A stretch of 64,000 bases of DNA from Paracoccus albicereus (GTDB lineage Bacteria > Pseudomonadota > Alphaproteobacteria > Rhodobacterales > Rhodobacteraceae). Position numbers and translations under genes: made by a program. The notes under the pieces are model-generated. The model did no database searches. It was given only the letters and a program-made list of their open reading frames with translations, and was not told the origin of the DNA. Shown piece after piece: positions 32,154 to 42,312 of the stretch (position 1 is the stretch's first letter; each line of letters opens with the position of its first letter). The stretch covers positions 310,001 through 374,000 of the forward strand of contig NZ_JAKZEU010000002.1 in assembly GCF_024359525.1 (NCBI RefSeq), read 5' to 3'.

Positions 32154-32909
32154 ATGAGCGACAGGATCCATTTCGCGGCGAGCGAGACAAGGGTGGCGCG
32201 GGCCGCACAGGACCGGCTGACCCGCCGCTATGGTCAGGCGGATCTGGATGCGGCGGATGTCATCGTGGCGCTTGGTGGCGACGGGCTGATGCTTTCGACG
32301 CTGCATGGCCCCTCCGATCTGCCGGTCTACGGCATGAATCGCGGGACGATCGGCTTTCTGATGAACGACTACGCCGAAGAAAACCTGCCCCAACGCATCG
32401 CGGCGGCAGAGACGACGGTCATCAATCCGCTGGCGATGGTCGCGGGTTCGACCGATGGCGGCGAACACCGCGCGCTTGCGATCAACGAAGTCAGCCTGCT
32501 CCGCGCCGGACCCCAGGCCGCACGGCTGCGGATCAGCGTCGACGGTCGGTTGCGGCTGGACGATCTGGCCTGCGACGGGGCCTTGCTGTGTACGCCCGCC
32601 GGCTCGACCGCCTACAATTATTCGGCGCATGGTCCGATCCTGCCCCTGGGCTCGGACGTGCTGGCACTGACCCCGATCGCGGCCTTCCGCCCGCGTCGCT
32701 GGCGGGGTGCGATCCTGCCCAAGCGCGCGGTCGTCCGCTTTGATGTGCTGGACCCCGAAAAGCGCCCGGTCATGGCCGACGCGGATTCGCGCGGGGTCGA
32801 GCGTGTCCGCTGGGTCGAGATCCGGTCCGACCCGACCGTCCGCCACCGGCTGATGTTCGATCCCGGCCACGGGATGGAGGAACGCCTGATGCAAGAGCAG
32901 TTTCTCTAG
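32154..32909 (+). CDS. nadK: NAD kinase
   Basis: Phosphorylates NAD to NADP. The diacylglycerol-kinase-fold GGDG motif is in VALGGDGLMLSTLHG (about 39-53), followed by GMNRGTIGFLMND, INEVSLLR, and the glycine-rich CTPAGSTAYNYSAHGPILPL (about 146-165). 251 residues, short but complete for alphaproteobacterial forms. Start at the ATG after GGGGGAAAG. Confidence 0.95.
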   Translation: MSDRIHFAASETRVARAAQDRLTRRYGQADLDAADVIVALGGDGLMLSTLHGPSDLPVYGMNRGTIGFLMNDYAEENLPQRIAAAETTVINPLAMVAGSTDGGEHRALAINEVSLLRAGPQAARLRISVDGRLRLDDLACDGALLCTPAGSTAYNYSAHGPILPLGSDVLALTPIAAFRPRRWRGAILPKRAVVRFDVLDPEKRPVMADADSRGVERVRWVEIRSDPTVRHRLMFDPGHGMEERLMQEQFL

Positions 32910-32951
32910 CGGGCATTGCGCCGGAATGGGGCAGGGGCTACATCCCCGCGC

Positions 32952-34547
32952 ATGGACAATCGACCCGCCCTGCCGCCCGAAATCGCCCGCCGTCGGACCT
33001 TTGCGATCATCTCGCATCCCGACGCCGGCAAGACCACGCTGACCGAGAAATTTCTGCTGTTCGGCGGTGCGATCCAGATGGCGGGTCAGGTCCGCGCCAA
33101 GGGCGAGGCGCGCCGGACCCGATCCGACTTCATGAAGATGGAACAGGATCGCGGCATCTCGGTCTCGGCCTCGGCCATGTCGTTCGAATATGACGGACAT
33201 CGCTTCAATCTGGTGGACACGCCGGGCCACAGCGATTTTTCCGAAGACACCTACCGCACGCTGACCGCGGTGGACGCTGCGATCATGGTCATCGACGGCG
33301 CCAAGGGTGTCGAAAGCCAGACCCGCAAGCTGTTCGAGGTCTGCCGCCTGCGCGACCTGCCGATCCTGACCTTCTGCAACAAGATGGACCGCGAAAGCCG
33401 CGACACGTTCGAGATCATCGACGAGATCCAGGAAAACCTTGCAATCGATGTCGCCCCCGCAAGCTGGCCGATCGGGATGGGGCGCGAGTTCATCGGCGCA
33501 TACGATCTGCTGAACGACCGGCTGGAGATCATGGACCGCGCCGATCGCAACAAGGTGGCGGAATCGGTCAAGATCAGCGGTCTGGATGACCCGAAGCTGG
33601 CCGATCACATTCCGCCCGCGCAGTTGGAGAAACTGCGCGAAGAGGTCGAGATGGCGCGCGAACTGCTTCCGGCTTTCGACCGCAAGAGCTTCCTCGAAGG
33701 GCACCTGACACCGATCTGGTTCGGCTCGGCCATCAACAGCTTCGGCGTCCGCGAATTGATGAACGGCATCCGCGAATACGGCCCCGAACCACAGCCGCAG
33801 ATGGCCGAAGCACGCCAGATCGCGCCCGAGGAAGAGCCGGTCACCGGTTTCGTCTTCAAGGTGCAGGCCAACATGGATCCCAAGCACCGCGACCGGGTGG
33901 CCTTCGTCCGGCTCGCCTCGGGTCATTTCGAACGCGGGATGAAGCTGACCCATGTCCGCAGCAAGAAGCCGATGGCGGTCAGCAACCCCGTCCTGTTCCT
34001 GGCTGCCGACCGCGAACTTGCGGATGAGGCGTGGGCGGGCGACATCATCGGCATTCCCAACCACGGCCAGCTGCGCATCGGCGACGCGCTGACGGAAGGC
34101 GAGGGGCTGCGCTTCACCGGCATCCCCAGCTTCGCGCCGGAGCTGCTGCAAAGTGTGCGTTCGGGCGATCCGATGAAGGCCAAGCATCTGGAAAAGGCGC
34201 TGATGCAATTCGCCGAGGAAGGCGCCGCGAAGGTCTTCAAGCCGATGATTGGCTCGGGCTTCATCGTCGGCGTCGTGGGCGCCTTGCAGTTCGAGGTTCT
34301 GGCCAGCCGGATCGAGCTGGAATACGGCATCCCGGTCCGGTTCGAGGCGTCGCAATTCACCTCGGCCCGCTGGGTCCACGGCCCCCGGGACAAGGTCGAC
34401 GCATTCTCCAACGTGAACAAGCAGCATATGGCGAACGACCACGACGGCGATCTGGTCTACCTAACTCGCCTTCAATGGGACATCGACCGGGTGACGCGCG
34501 ACCATCCCGATTTGACGCTGTCTGCGACGAAAGAGATGATGGCTTGA
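32952..34547 (+). CDS. prfC: Peptide chain release factor 3
   Basis: Translational GTPase that recycles RF1/RF2 after termination. G1 SHPDAGKTTLTEKFLLFGGA (about 21-40), RF3-specific QDRGISVSASAMSF, G3 DTPGHSDFSEDTYR, G4 NKMDRES. 531 residues, full length. Start taken at ATG 32952 (MDNRPALPPEI); an in-frame ATG 36 bp upstream lacks similarity. Overlaps the next gene by TTGA. Confidence 0.97.
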   Translation: MDNRPALPPEIARRRTFAIISHPDAGKTTLTEKFLLFGGAIQMAGQVRAKGEARRTRSDFMKMEQDRGISVSASAMSFEYDGHRFNLVDTPGHSDFSEDTYRTLTAVDAAIMVIDGAKGVESQTRKLFEVCRLRDLPILTFCNKMDRESRDTFEIIDEIQENLAIDVAPASWPIGMGREFIGAYDLLNDRLEIMDRADRNKVAESVKISGLDDPKLADHIPPAQLEKLREEVEMARELLPAFDRKSFLEGHLTPIWFGSAINSFGVRELMNGIREYGPEPQPQMAEARQIAPEEEPVTGFVFKVQANMDPKHRDRVAFVRLASGHFERGMKLTHVRSKKPMAVSNPVLFLAADRELADEAWAGDIIGIPNHGQLRIGDALTEGEGLRFTGIPSFAPELLQSVRSGDPMKAKHLEKALMQFAEEGAAKVFKPMIGSGFIVGVVGALQFEVLASRIELEYGIPVRFEASQFTSARWVHGPRDKVDAFSNVNKQHMANDHDGDLVYLTRLQWDIDRVTRDHPDLTLSATKEMMA

Positions 34548-35455
34548 CCCTGCCGCTCCACGAGCTGGCGGCGCTCGGGGCGGCAGCCTGCTGGGCGCTG
34601 ACCGGCACGCTGGTCACGGGGGCGGTGCGCGAGGTCGGCCCGTTCCGTTTCAACCTTTTGCGGCACCTGCTGGTGATCCTGCTGCTCAGCGCGGTACTGT
34701 TCTTCCGCACACCCAGCGGGCTGCTGGACCATAACGCCGCGATCATCCTGATCCTGTCCGGCCTGGTCGGCATCTTCATCGGCGACACCGCGAACTTTGC
34801 CGCCGTCGGTCGGCTTGGCGCGCGCCGCGCCGGGGCGCTGTTCGCGCTGAACGCGCCGATGGCCGCGATCCTCGGCTGGACGGTGCTGGGCGAGACTCTA
34901 AGCGGACTTGCCATCATCGGCATCGTGGTGACGGTTGCCGGCGTCGCCGTCGCGATCATCGGTCGGCCGCCGGCCCATGCCCATCGTTTCGAACAGACCG
35001 AGGGTGTCATCCGCACCGGAATCCTCTTCGGATTGGGGGCGGCACTGGGCCAGGCGGTCGGCGCGCTGATCAGCCGTCCGGTGATGGAGGCGGGGATCGA
35101 CCCCTACGCGGCATCGCTGCTGCGCGTCGCTGCCTCTGGCCTGTGCATGGGCGTCGTCGGTGGTGCGATGATGGCCGGCGGTCGTGATCCGGGCCCGACA
35201 CGACCGATGACGACCGAGGTCATCGTCGCCGCGTTCGCGACTGCGGCGCTCGGTCTCGGGCTCGGCATGACGCTGCTGCTTTACGCGCTGTCGGGCGGCA
35301 AGGTCGGGATCGTCTCGACGCTATCGGCGACCTCGCCCGTCCTGATCCTGCCGATGTTGTGGCTGCGGACCGGACAACGGCCGACGGCTGCAAGCTGGAC
35401 GGGCGCAGCCATCGCCTGCATCGGCATGGCACTGATCTTTCTGCGCGAAGGCTGA
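34544..35455 (+). CDS. EamA/DMT family transporter
   Basis: 303 residues from a TTG overlapping the prfC stop (TTGA); nearby ATGs are out of frame. Ten hydrophobic helices in two EamA repeats: LAALGAAACWALTGTLVTGA at the start, GALFALNAPMAAILGWTVLGE, ILFGLGAALGQAVGALISR (second repeat start) and VGIVSTLSATSPVLILPMLW. A His/Gln/Arg-rich loop lies between the repeats. Substrate unknown. Confidence 0.87.
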   Translation: MTLPLHELAALGAAACWALTGTLVTGAVREVGPFRFNLLRHLLVILLLSAVLFFRTPSGLLDHNAAIILILSGLVGIFIGDTANFAAVGRLGARRAGALFALNAPMAAILGWTVLGETLSGLAIIGIVVTVAGVAVAIIGRPPAHAHRFEQTEGVIRTGILFGLGAALGQAVGALISRPVMEAGIDPYAASLLRVAASGLCMGVVGGAMMAGGRDPGPTRPMTTEVIVAAFATAALGLGLGMTLLLYALSGGKVGIVSTLSATSPVLILPMLWLRTGQRPTAASWTGAAIACIGMALIFLREG

Positions 35456-35456
35456 C

Positions 35457-38400
35457 TTATTCGGCCGGCGCCGGCGGCGCCCCGGCCGCGCTAACCTTGG
35501 GCTGAAGACGCTGATCCAGCCGCAAGCCGGTCATCCGCTTGACCGCTACATAAAGGACCGGCGACAGGAAGATCGCGATCACGGTCGAGGCCGCCATCCC
35601 GCCCAGAACCGCGATGCCGATGGCGTTCTGCGCCGCCGCACCGGCGCCGGTCGCAATCGCCATCGGAAGCACGCCCAGCATGAAGGTGAAGGTGGTCATC
35701 AGGATCGGACGCAGTCGCTGGCCGACGGCTTTCAACGTCGCCTCGCGCAGCGTGAGCCCGCTTTCCAGCAAGGTCTCGGCGAACTCGACGATGAGGATCG
35801 CGTTTCGCGCGGCAAGCCCGATCGTGGTCAGGATGCCCACCTTGAAATAGACGTCGTCCTGCTGCCCCGTCAGCCAAGCGGCCACCACCGCCCCCAGCAC
35901 GCCGACCGGGACCGACAGCATGACAGAGAACGGCACCGACCAGCTTTCGTACAGGGCGGCCAGCGCCAGGAACACGATCAGCATAGACAGCGCGTAAAGG
36001 ATCGGCGCCTGCGCCCCCGATTGACGCTCCTGATAGGAAATCTCTGTCCAGGCGACGCCGAAACCGCCCGGGATTTCCGCGACCATCTCTTCCATCGCGT
36101 CCATTGCCTGACCGGAGCTGATGCCCGGCGCGGGCGACCCCGACAGCGATAGCGCGGGGCTGCCCTGATAGCGCGACAATCGCGGTGCGGTCGGCTGCCA
36201 GGACGTGGTCACGAAGGCAGTGAAGGGCACCATCTCTCCCGACGCGTTGCGCGCATACCACTGGCTGATATCTTCGGGTTGCATCCGCCAGTCTGCCTCG
36301 GCCTGCACGATCACGGGCCGGAGACTGCCGGCGAGGATGAAATCGTTGACCTGCGTGCCCGAAAAGACCGTGGACAGCATCGAGTTGACCGATGACAGCG
36401 AGATGCCCAGAGATTCGGCCTTTTGCTGGTCAATGTCGATCCGAAGCGAGGGCTCGGCTTCGCTGTTGCCGGTATCGACACCCTCGACCCGGCCGTCCGC
36501 CTCCGCCAATTGATCGAGCCGGTCGGCCGCGTCGATCAGCCCGTCCACGCCCGATCCGGCGTAATCGACGAGATAGCCGGAAAAGCCGCCGCTGTTGCCA
36601 AGACGGCGAACGGTCGGTGGCTGCATGAACATGATCCGACCGGCGCGGTCATTGCGGAATGCGTCGTTTGCGCGACCGGCAATGGCTTCGGCCGACCGTT
36701 CCGCCGCCGTGCGTTCTTCGAAGGGTTTCAGCTTGATGAAGATCATCGCGGCGTTCTGCCCGCCGCCGCCGAACCCCCAGCCGAGCGCGACGAAGGCGGA
36801 TTCGACTGTGTCGGCCTCGTTTTCCTCCAGCCAGGCTTCGACCTTTTCAACGGCGGCCAGCGTCTGCTGGCTGGTGGAACCATCGGTGAGCGAAATCCGC
36901 GCCATCAGCGTGCCCTGATCCTCGGTCGGCAGGAACGATGATTCCAGCCGCTGATAGACCTCCCACGCGGCGAATGTCATCGCGCCCAGCAAAAGCAGGA
37001 TCATCAGCGGGGCGCGGATCAGCTTCCCGACGCTGGCGGTGTAAAAGCGGCGGAGCCCCGACAGGCCGCTGTTGAATGCCCGCGCCGGCGCGATCGGCTG
37101 CCGGTCCGAGCGGCGCAGCAACTGCGCGCACAATGCCGGCGTGAGCGTGATTGCGACTCCAAGCGACAACACCATCGCGCTGATGATCGTCAGCGAGAAC
37201 TGGCGATAGATGACGCCGGCCGCGCCGGGAAAGAACGCCATCGGCAGAAACACCGCTGATAGAACCACCACGATGCCGATGAGGGCGCCCGTTATCTCGC
37301 GCATCGATTGTCGTGTCGCCTCGCGCGGGTCGAGGCCCTCTTCCTCCATCAGTCGTTCGACGTTCTCGACCACCACGATCGCGTCGTCGACCAGAAGCCC
37401 GACGGACAGGACCAGAGCGAACAGAGTCAGCGTGTTGATCGAAAAGCCGGCGGCGTAAAGCACTGCGGTCGTGCCAAGCAGGACGACGGGCACCGCGATG
37501 ATCGGGATCAGGGTCGCGCGGAAGCTTTGCAGGAAGACCAGCAGCACGACGATGACAAGCACCGCAGCCTCGGCCAAGGTGTGATAGACCCTCTCGATCG
37601 AAAGCTCGACGAAGGGCGTGGTGTCGAAGGCGATGCGATACTCGACGCCTTCAGGCAACGCGCCGGACAGGTTTTCCAGCGTGGCCCGCACCGCCTCGGA
37701 CGTGGCCACCGCATTGGCGCCGTCTGCCAGGTTCACCCCGAATCCCGAGGCGGGAAGGCCGTAAAGGCGCGAGCCGCCGCGATAATCCTCTTGCCCGATC
37801 TCGATCCGCGCGATGTCGCCCAGTCGGACCACACCGCCATCGACGTCCGATTTCAGCAGGATCTGTCGAAAATCCTCGGTGCTGGTCAGCTGGCTCTGCG
37901 CGGTCACCGTCGCGGTGAATTGCTGTCCCGTCACGGTCGGCTGCTCGCCCAGCGAGCCGACCGAAACGGTGGTGTTTTGCGCCCGGACCGCGTCCAGCAC
38001 ATCCGAGGGTGTCAGCTGGAAGCGCACCAGCGACAACGGATCCAGCCAGATCCTCATCGCGTAGCTTGAGCCGAAGATGTTCAAACCGCCGACGCCAGCG
38101 GTTCTTTGGACCGGCCCCTGAACCGTCTGTGTCAAAATGTCGCCAAGCTGCGCCGTCGTATAGCGCCCGTCGGTCGAGATCAGCGCGCCCACCATCAGGA
38201 TCGAGGAGCTTGACCGGGTGACGCTGACGCCTTGCTGACGAACGGCGTCGGGCAGGTTGCGTTCGACCTGGGCGACCTGGCTTTGCACCGTGTCCTGTGC
38301 GGCCACCGGGTCGGTATCGGCGGTAAAGGTCAGCGTGATGCTGGCGCCGCCCTGGCGCGAGCTGGATTCCATGTAGACGACACCGTCGATCCCGGTCAGC

Positions 38401-38603
38401 CCGTCCTCGATCACCTGCGTGACCGAGCTTTCCACCGCCTCCGCCGTGGCACCCGGAGAGCTGGCGCTGATCCGGATCGTGGGTGGGGCGATGTCGGGAT
38501 ACTGGTTGACGGCCAACTGCGTCAGTGAGGCGATGCCCGCGAGCATGGTCAGGATCGACAGGACCCAGGCAAAGACCGGACGATCGACGAAGAAGCCGCC
38601 CAT
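35457..38603 (-). CDS. RND family efflux pump permease (HAE-1/AcrB type)
   Basis: 1048-residue inner-membrane proton-driven drug exporter. N-terminus FFVDRPVFAWVLSILTMLAG, then large periplasmic loops; proton-relay acidic pair in GLLVDDAIVVVENVERLMEE (D406-D407) and the C-terminal relay region GLAARNAILIVEFAETLLES. Twelve hydrophobic helices in two halves. Follows its adaptor gene by 4 nt. No outer-membrane TolC-like gene or dedicated regulator is adjacent. Confidence 0.95.
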   Translation of the reverse strand: MGGFFVDRPVFAWVLSILTMLAGIASLTQLAVNQYPDIAPPTIRISASSPGATAEAVESSVTQVIEDGLTGIDGVVYMESSSRQGGASITLTFTADTDPVAAQDTVQSQVAQVERNLPDAVRQQGVSVTRSSSSILMVGALISTDGRYTTAQLGDILTQTVQGPVQRTAGVGGLNIFGSSYAMRIWLDPLSLVRFQLTPSDVLDAVRAQNTTVSVGSLGEQPTVTGQQFTATVTAQSQLTSTEDFRQILLKSDVDGGVVRLGDIARIEIGQEDYRGGSRLYGLPASGFGVNLADGANAVATSEAVRATLENLSGALPEGVEYRIAFDTTPFVELSIERVYHTLAEAAVLVIVVLLVFLQSFRATLIPIIAVPVVLLGTTAVLYAAGFSINTLTLFALVLSVGLLVDDAIVVVENVERLMEEEGLDPREATRQSMREITGALIGIVVVLSAVFLPMAFFPGAAGVIYRQFSLTIISAMVLSLGVAITLTPALCAQLLRRSDRQPIAPARAFNSGLSGLRRFYTASVGKLIRAPLMILLLLGAMTFAAWEVYQRLESSFLPTEDQGTLMARISLTDGSTSQQTLAAVEKVEAWLEENEADTVESAFVALGWGFGGGGQNAAMIFIKLKPFEERTAAERSAEAIAGRANDAFRNDRAGRIMFMQPPTVRRLGNSGGFSGYLVDYAGSGVDGLIDAADRLDQLAEADGRVEGVDTGNSEAEPSLRIDIDQQKAESLGISLSSVNSMLSTVFSGTQVNDFILAGSLRPVIVQAEADWRMQPEDISQWYARNASGEMVPFTAFVTTSWQPTAPRLSRYQGSPALSLSGSPAPGISSGQAMDAMEEMVAEIPGGFGVAWTEISYQERQSGAQAPILYALSMLIVFLALAALYESWSVPFSVMLSVPVGVLGAVVAAWLTGQQDDVYFKVGILTTIGLAARNAILIVEFAETLLESGLTLREATLKAVGQRLRPILMTTFTFMLGVLPMAIATGAGAAAQNAIGIAVLGGMAASTVIAIFLSPVLYVAVKRMTGLRLDQRLQPKVSAAGAPPAPAE

Positions 38604-38607
38604 CCGA

Positions 38608-39915
38608 TCAGCCGCCGCTTGGCCGGGGTGACGCCGTGGTGCGTTCCTCGACAGCGGCTTCGGTCACGGCGGGTTGCGCGGCCGCGGCAGCGCCGGGCGC
38701 CTGCGATGCGTCGGCGTCGGTCGCTGACGATGTCTGGGTGGGGGCTTGGCCTTCGGCTGCATCCTCTGCCGCGTCCTCGATCACGCCTTCCTCGCTGATC
38801 GTAACCGGGACGGTGGTGATTTCGGCCCCGTCGCGGAGATTCTCAAGCCCGTCGACGATTACCTTGGCACCTTCTTCGATGCCCGCCGTCACCATCCACG
38901 CATTCTGGAACGTGCCGGCTTCCGTCAGGGTCGTGTCGACGGCCCGCCCGTCACGCGCAACGAAAGCGGTCAGCGTGCCATCGGCGGACCGGCTTGTGGC
39001 GCGCTGCGGGACGAGCAGTGCGCGCGTTGTGCCAAGCGTCAGCGCGACGCGCAGGAACTGTCCCGGAAGGATGCGGCGGTCGGAATTGTCGAAACGAAAG
39101 CGGATCTGCGTCGTCCCTGTTGTGGTCGAGACCGATAATCCCGGCGTCACCAGCGTTCCGGTGCCGGAATGGACGCTGCCATCTTCCAGCGTCAGCTCGG
39201 CCGCCAACTGTTCGCTGCGGGACAGCGCACCATCCTGAATCCGTGCGCGATTGCGCAGGATCGAGGCAGAGCTTTCCTGCACGTCGACATAGATCGGGTC
39301 CAGGCGCACGACGGTGGTCAGCAGGTCGGACTGGTTCGCGGTCACGATGTCACCGATCGTCACAAGGGGAAGGTCGGGGATGCCGTCGATCGGGCTTCGA
39401 ACGCGGGTCTGTTCAAGATCCAGCTGCGTGACCTGAAGATTTGCGCGCGCCGAGCTTAGCGTGGCCTGCGCATTGGCCAGCGTGACCTGCGCCGTCTCGA
39501 TGCTGGCCCGCGTGGTGCCGACACCTTCCAGCTGGTTGGCGCGTTCCAGCGCGGCCTCTGCGGCGCTCACGGCCGCTTCGGCCTCGGCCACGCCTGCCGA
39601 TGCGGAATCAAGCGAGGCTTCGAACGTGTCGTCCTCGATCGTGAACAACACGTCGCCAGCCTCGACCGCGCGGCCGGGCTCATAATCGATGCTTTCGATG
39701 ACGCCGCTGACACGCGGCCTGATCGACGCGCTTTGATAGGCAACCGCACGGCCGGGCAGGGTGACGACATAAGGGACATCGGCGGATTCGACCGTGATGG
39801 TACCGACCTCCGTCGGTCCCGCCGGCGCAAAGCCTCCGGGCCCGCCCTGCGCCGCGACCTCGCCCGCGATGAGCGTCGTCAAAAGGGCTGCCGCCCGTGC
39901 GATCCGTCCGTGCAT
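38608..39915 (-). CDS. RND efflux periplasmic adaptor subunit (MFP)
   Basis: 435-residue AcrA/MexA-type membrane fusion protein, with a signal peptide (MHGRIARAAALLTTLIAGEV then AAQG). Lipoyl-like half motif PRVSGVIESIDYEPGRAVEA, a long coiled-coil hairpin rich in Ala/Glu (about 100-165), LVTIGDIV and DFENS-like barrel segments. An unusually long acidic/Ala/Gln tail (about 370-435). First gene of the two-gene pump operon, so it sets the stoichiometry. Confidence 0.93.
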   Translation of the reverse strand: MHGRIARAAALLTTLIAGEVAAQGGPGGFAPAGPTEVGTITVESADVPYVVTLPGRAVAYQSASIRPRVSGVIESIDYEPGRAVEAGDVLFTIEDDTFEASLDSASAGVAEAEAAVSAAEAALERANQLEGVGTTRASIETAQVTLANAQATLSSARANLQVTQLDLEQTRVRSPIDGIPDLPLVTIGDIVTANQSDLLTTVVRLDPIYVDVQESSASILRNRARIQDGALSRSEQLAAELTLEDGSVHSGTGTLVTPGLSVSTTTGTTQIRFRFDNSDRRILPGQFLRVALTLGTTRALLVPQRATSRSADGTLTAFVARDGRAVDTTLTEAGTFQNAWMVTAGIEEGAKVIVDGLENLRDGAEITTVPVTISEEGVIEDAAEDAAEGQAPTQTSSATDADASQAPGAAAAAQPAVTEAAVEERTTASPRPSGG

Positions 39916-40070
39916 CCCGCCTGCTTTTCATCCGATTTTCAGAAACCCGGTTGCGCAGGATGGTAGCGGCGGCACTCGGACAAGCAAAGCGCAAACCCCC
40001 CGTTGCGGGCGGTCACTTTAACGCGACGGCGCAATAGCGCCTTCCGACGCTATCGATGAGGGATGATGTG

Positions 40071-40170
40071 GGTGAGAGGCTGGACAACGACCCAAGCGGG
40101 GCTCGTTACGGCTGCTTCCTTCCGGACCTGACCGGGTTGGCGAGGCGCCTGCCCGCGCCAACCTCTCACC
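40071..40170 (-). ncRNA. ffs: Signal recognition particle RNA (4.5S type)
   Basis: The minus strand contains the near-invariant SRP domain IV core GTCAGGTCCGGAAGGAAGCA, with the GGAA tetraloop and the asymmetric internal-loop bases. The ends pair (GGTGAGAGG at the 5' end with CCTCTCACC at the 3' end), giving a single long hairpin of about 100 nt, the compact Gram-negative form. Binds Ffh to target membrane proteins. Exact termini may differ by a few bases. Confidence 0.93.
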
Positions 40171-40213
40171 GCCCAGATAAGCGCCTGAGAATTGGGATGC
40201 AACCCCGCCGCAG

Positions 40214-42095
40214 TCAGAGAGCCAGACGAAACCGCGCGAAGCCTTCATCACTTATTCCGGCATAGTCCATCCGCGCCCGTTCTTCATGTCCCAGACGGGT
40301 CATGTGATCCCTGGCATCAGGGTGCGTTTCGAACATGGCCGTCGCGCCGAGATTGCGGAACTGCCAAGGCCTGCAGATCGGCAGGTCAACGATCCGACGT
40401 TGTCGAAGATAACGACGCAGGACGGCGCGGGTCGGCCTCTCATCGCGCAGGGCGATCCGGCCACGCGCGACCAGCGGCGCGAAAAGTCCGCAGGCGGCGA
40501 GGCGAAAGCTGTTCGTGGCAAGCAGGAAGCGGCTGTCATCCGCGATTGGGTCGCCGCGGTGGCGCACATTGGCGATGCGATGGCTGTCCGCGTCGATCAA
40601 CGCGCCAGAAGCGGCATGGCGGGGGCTGAGACAGGTCGATCTCCCATGTCAGGCCGTCGATCACGTCGAAATTGTAGCTTGGGAAGGCGTCGTCGATCAG
40701 CGGGGCATCCGTCTGGCCCGGAGTGATGCGTCGAAAGATGCTCGCCGATCGTTCCAGCCACGCAATCAGATCTGCGCCGCGCATCTCGACCGCGCAGATG
40801 CGGTTCGGAAACAGGTAGAGATCGGCAAGGTTGCGTTCGGTCAGCCTGCCTGCCGCGACGCAGGTGTAGTGATCGGGACCGCCGCGTCCCCCGGCTCGGA
40901 ACGGCGCAGAGGCGGACAGGATCGGCAGCTTCGCCCATTCGGTGTCTCGCAGGGCGCGACGGACGTGCCAACGCTGCGCCTTGGCGACCAGATGCAGTCC
41001 GGGATCGTCGCCGATCAGCGAGAAGAAGCTGGTCATTGCGGACCGCGACCGTGCGATGCGTCGCCGCAGGTGACGACGTGTCGCCGCGTGGTGACGCTTG
41101 GCCGCATCGCTGATCACCGCTGCGGCGGGAATATCGGGGCCAACCGGCTCGGCCCGCGATGAGAAACCCTCGATCGTCCAGCGCCCGAATGCATCACGCC
41201 GCAGATCGAGGTCAATGACGCCCAGATGCGAGCCGCCAAAGCCCGCCATCACCGCAGGCTTGCCAGCCAGCGCCCCACGGGTGGGATCGACACCCGGCGT
41301 CGCTGGGAAAAGCGGGTCTGGAAACACCTGATGGGTGTGGCCCGTGATAACGGCGTCGATTCCCGGCAACGCGGCCAGCGCGGTCGCCGCGTTTTCCATT
41401 CCGGGCGTGGCCTCCGCCTCGCCGATGCCGGTATGAGCCAGCGCCACGACCAGATCAGCGCCCGCAGCGCGGATCAGCGGAACCTCTGCCGCGGCTGCCT
41501 CGACAATGTCGGCGCAGGCCATGTCGCGATGCAACTGGCGGTCCCATTCCACCGTCTGCGGCGGGACGAGGCCGATCACCCCGATGCGGAGCGTCTGGCG
41601 GCTGCCGTCCAGCGCCTCTATCTCGCGATCCAGGATCAGCGACCTCGGCGGCGCGCGATGGCGTGACAGGCAGACATTGGCCAACGTGAAGGGGAAGCGC
41701 GCGCCTTCGATCGCACGCATCAGAAAGCCGACACCATAGCTGAAATCGTGATTGCCAAGGGTCGCTGCGTCATAGCCCATCGCGTTCATTGCGGCGATGG
41801 CTGGATGTGGTTTGCGCGGCCCAACGCCGTCGACATAGGCGACGAAATCGCCCAATGGACTGCCCTGCAGGAAATCCCCGTTGTCGAACAGCAGCGTGTT
41901 CGGGTGGTTTCTGCCCCGGCACGCGATCAGCGAGGCGGTCCGCGCAAGCCCTATCCCCGGATTGGGCCGGTCAGCCAGATAATCGAAGGGAAGTACGTGC
42001 ATGTGCAGGTCGGTCGTGGCGAGGATGCGAAGCGCGAAGCGGCTCGCAGCCTCCGCTTCATCCTGGTAGTCCAGCCCGCAATTGCCGTCCGCCAT
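40214..42095 (-). pseudogene. 2',3'-cyclic-nucleotide phosphodiesterase/5'-nucleotidase, frameshifted
   Basis: Calcineurin-like metallophosphatase plus 5'-nucleotidase C-terminal domain, CpdB-like. Metal motifs: ATTDLHMHVLPFDYL, LLFDNGDFLQGSPLGDF, LGNHDFSYGVGF, VITGHTHQVFP. The C-terminal domain shows YNFDVIDGLTWEIDLSQP. The frame is then lost at a five-C run (40621-40625 on the plus strand), and the matching C-terminus (LIDADSHRIANVRHRG ... FLLATNSFRL) continues in another frame to 40214. Removing one C restores SQPRHAASGALIDADS. No signal peptide is visible, odd for this periplasmic family. Mutation or sequencing error. Confidence 0.82.
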
Positions 42096-42312
42096 ACACG
42101 ATCGTCCTGATAAGGCCATTCCTCAGACGGCCCCGCACTCGTTCTCAACTACCAGTTGTAGAAAGGGAAAATGCGTCCGGCAAGGCAAATCGCTGAATAA
42201 AGAGCAATTTGTCTTCGTCTGCGGTTGATCCAAGCAGGGGCCATGACATAAACAGCGGTCCGGATGGCGGAACGCCAGCCCGAGAGAAATTGTCCGACGG
42301 CAGAGAGGAAGC

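Noticed and set aside
35457-39915. RND pair considered as a metal (CusA/CzcA) exporter
   Set aside because: The adaptor and permease motifs and lengths fit the HAE-1 drug-export type, and there is no metal-binding Met or His cluster in the adaptor head.
42146-42158. CAACT-ACC-AGTTG dyad upstream of the nucleotidase gene as an operator
   Set aside because: Only five bases per arm, and such dyads are expected by chance; no further support.
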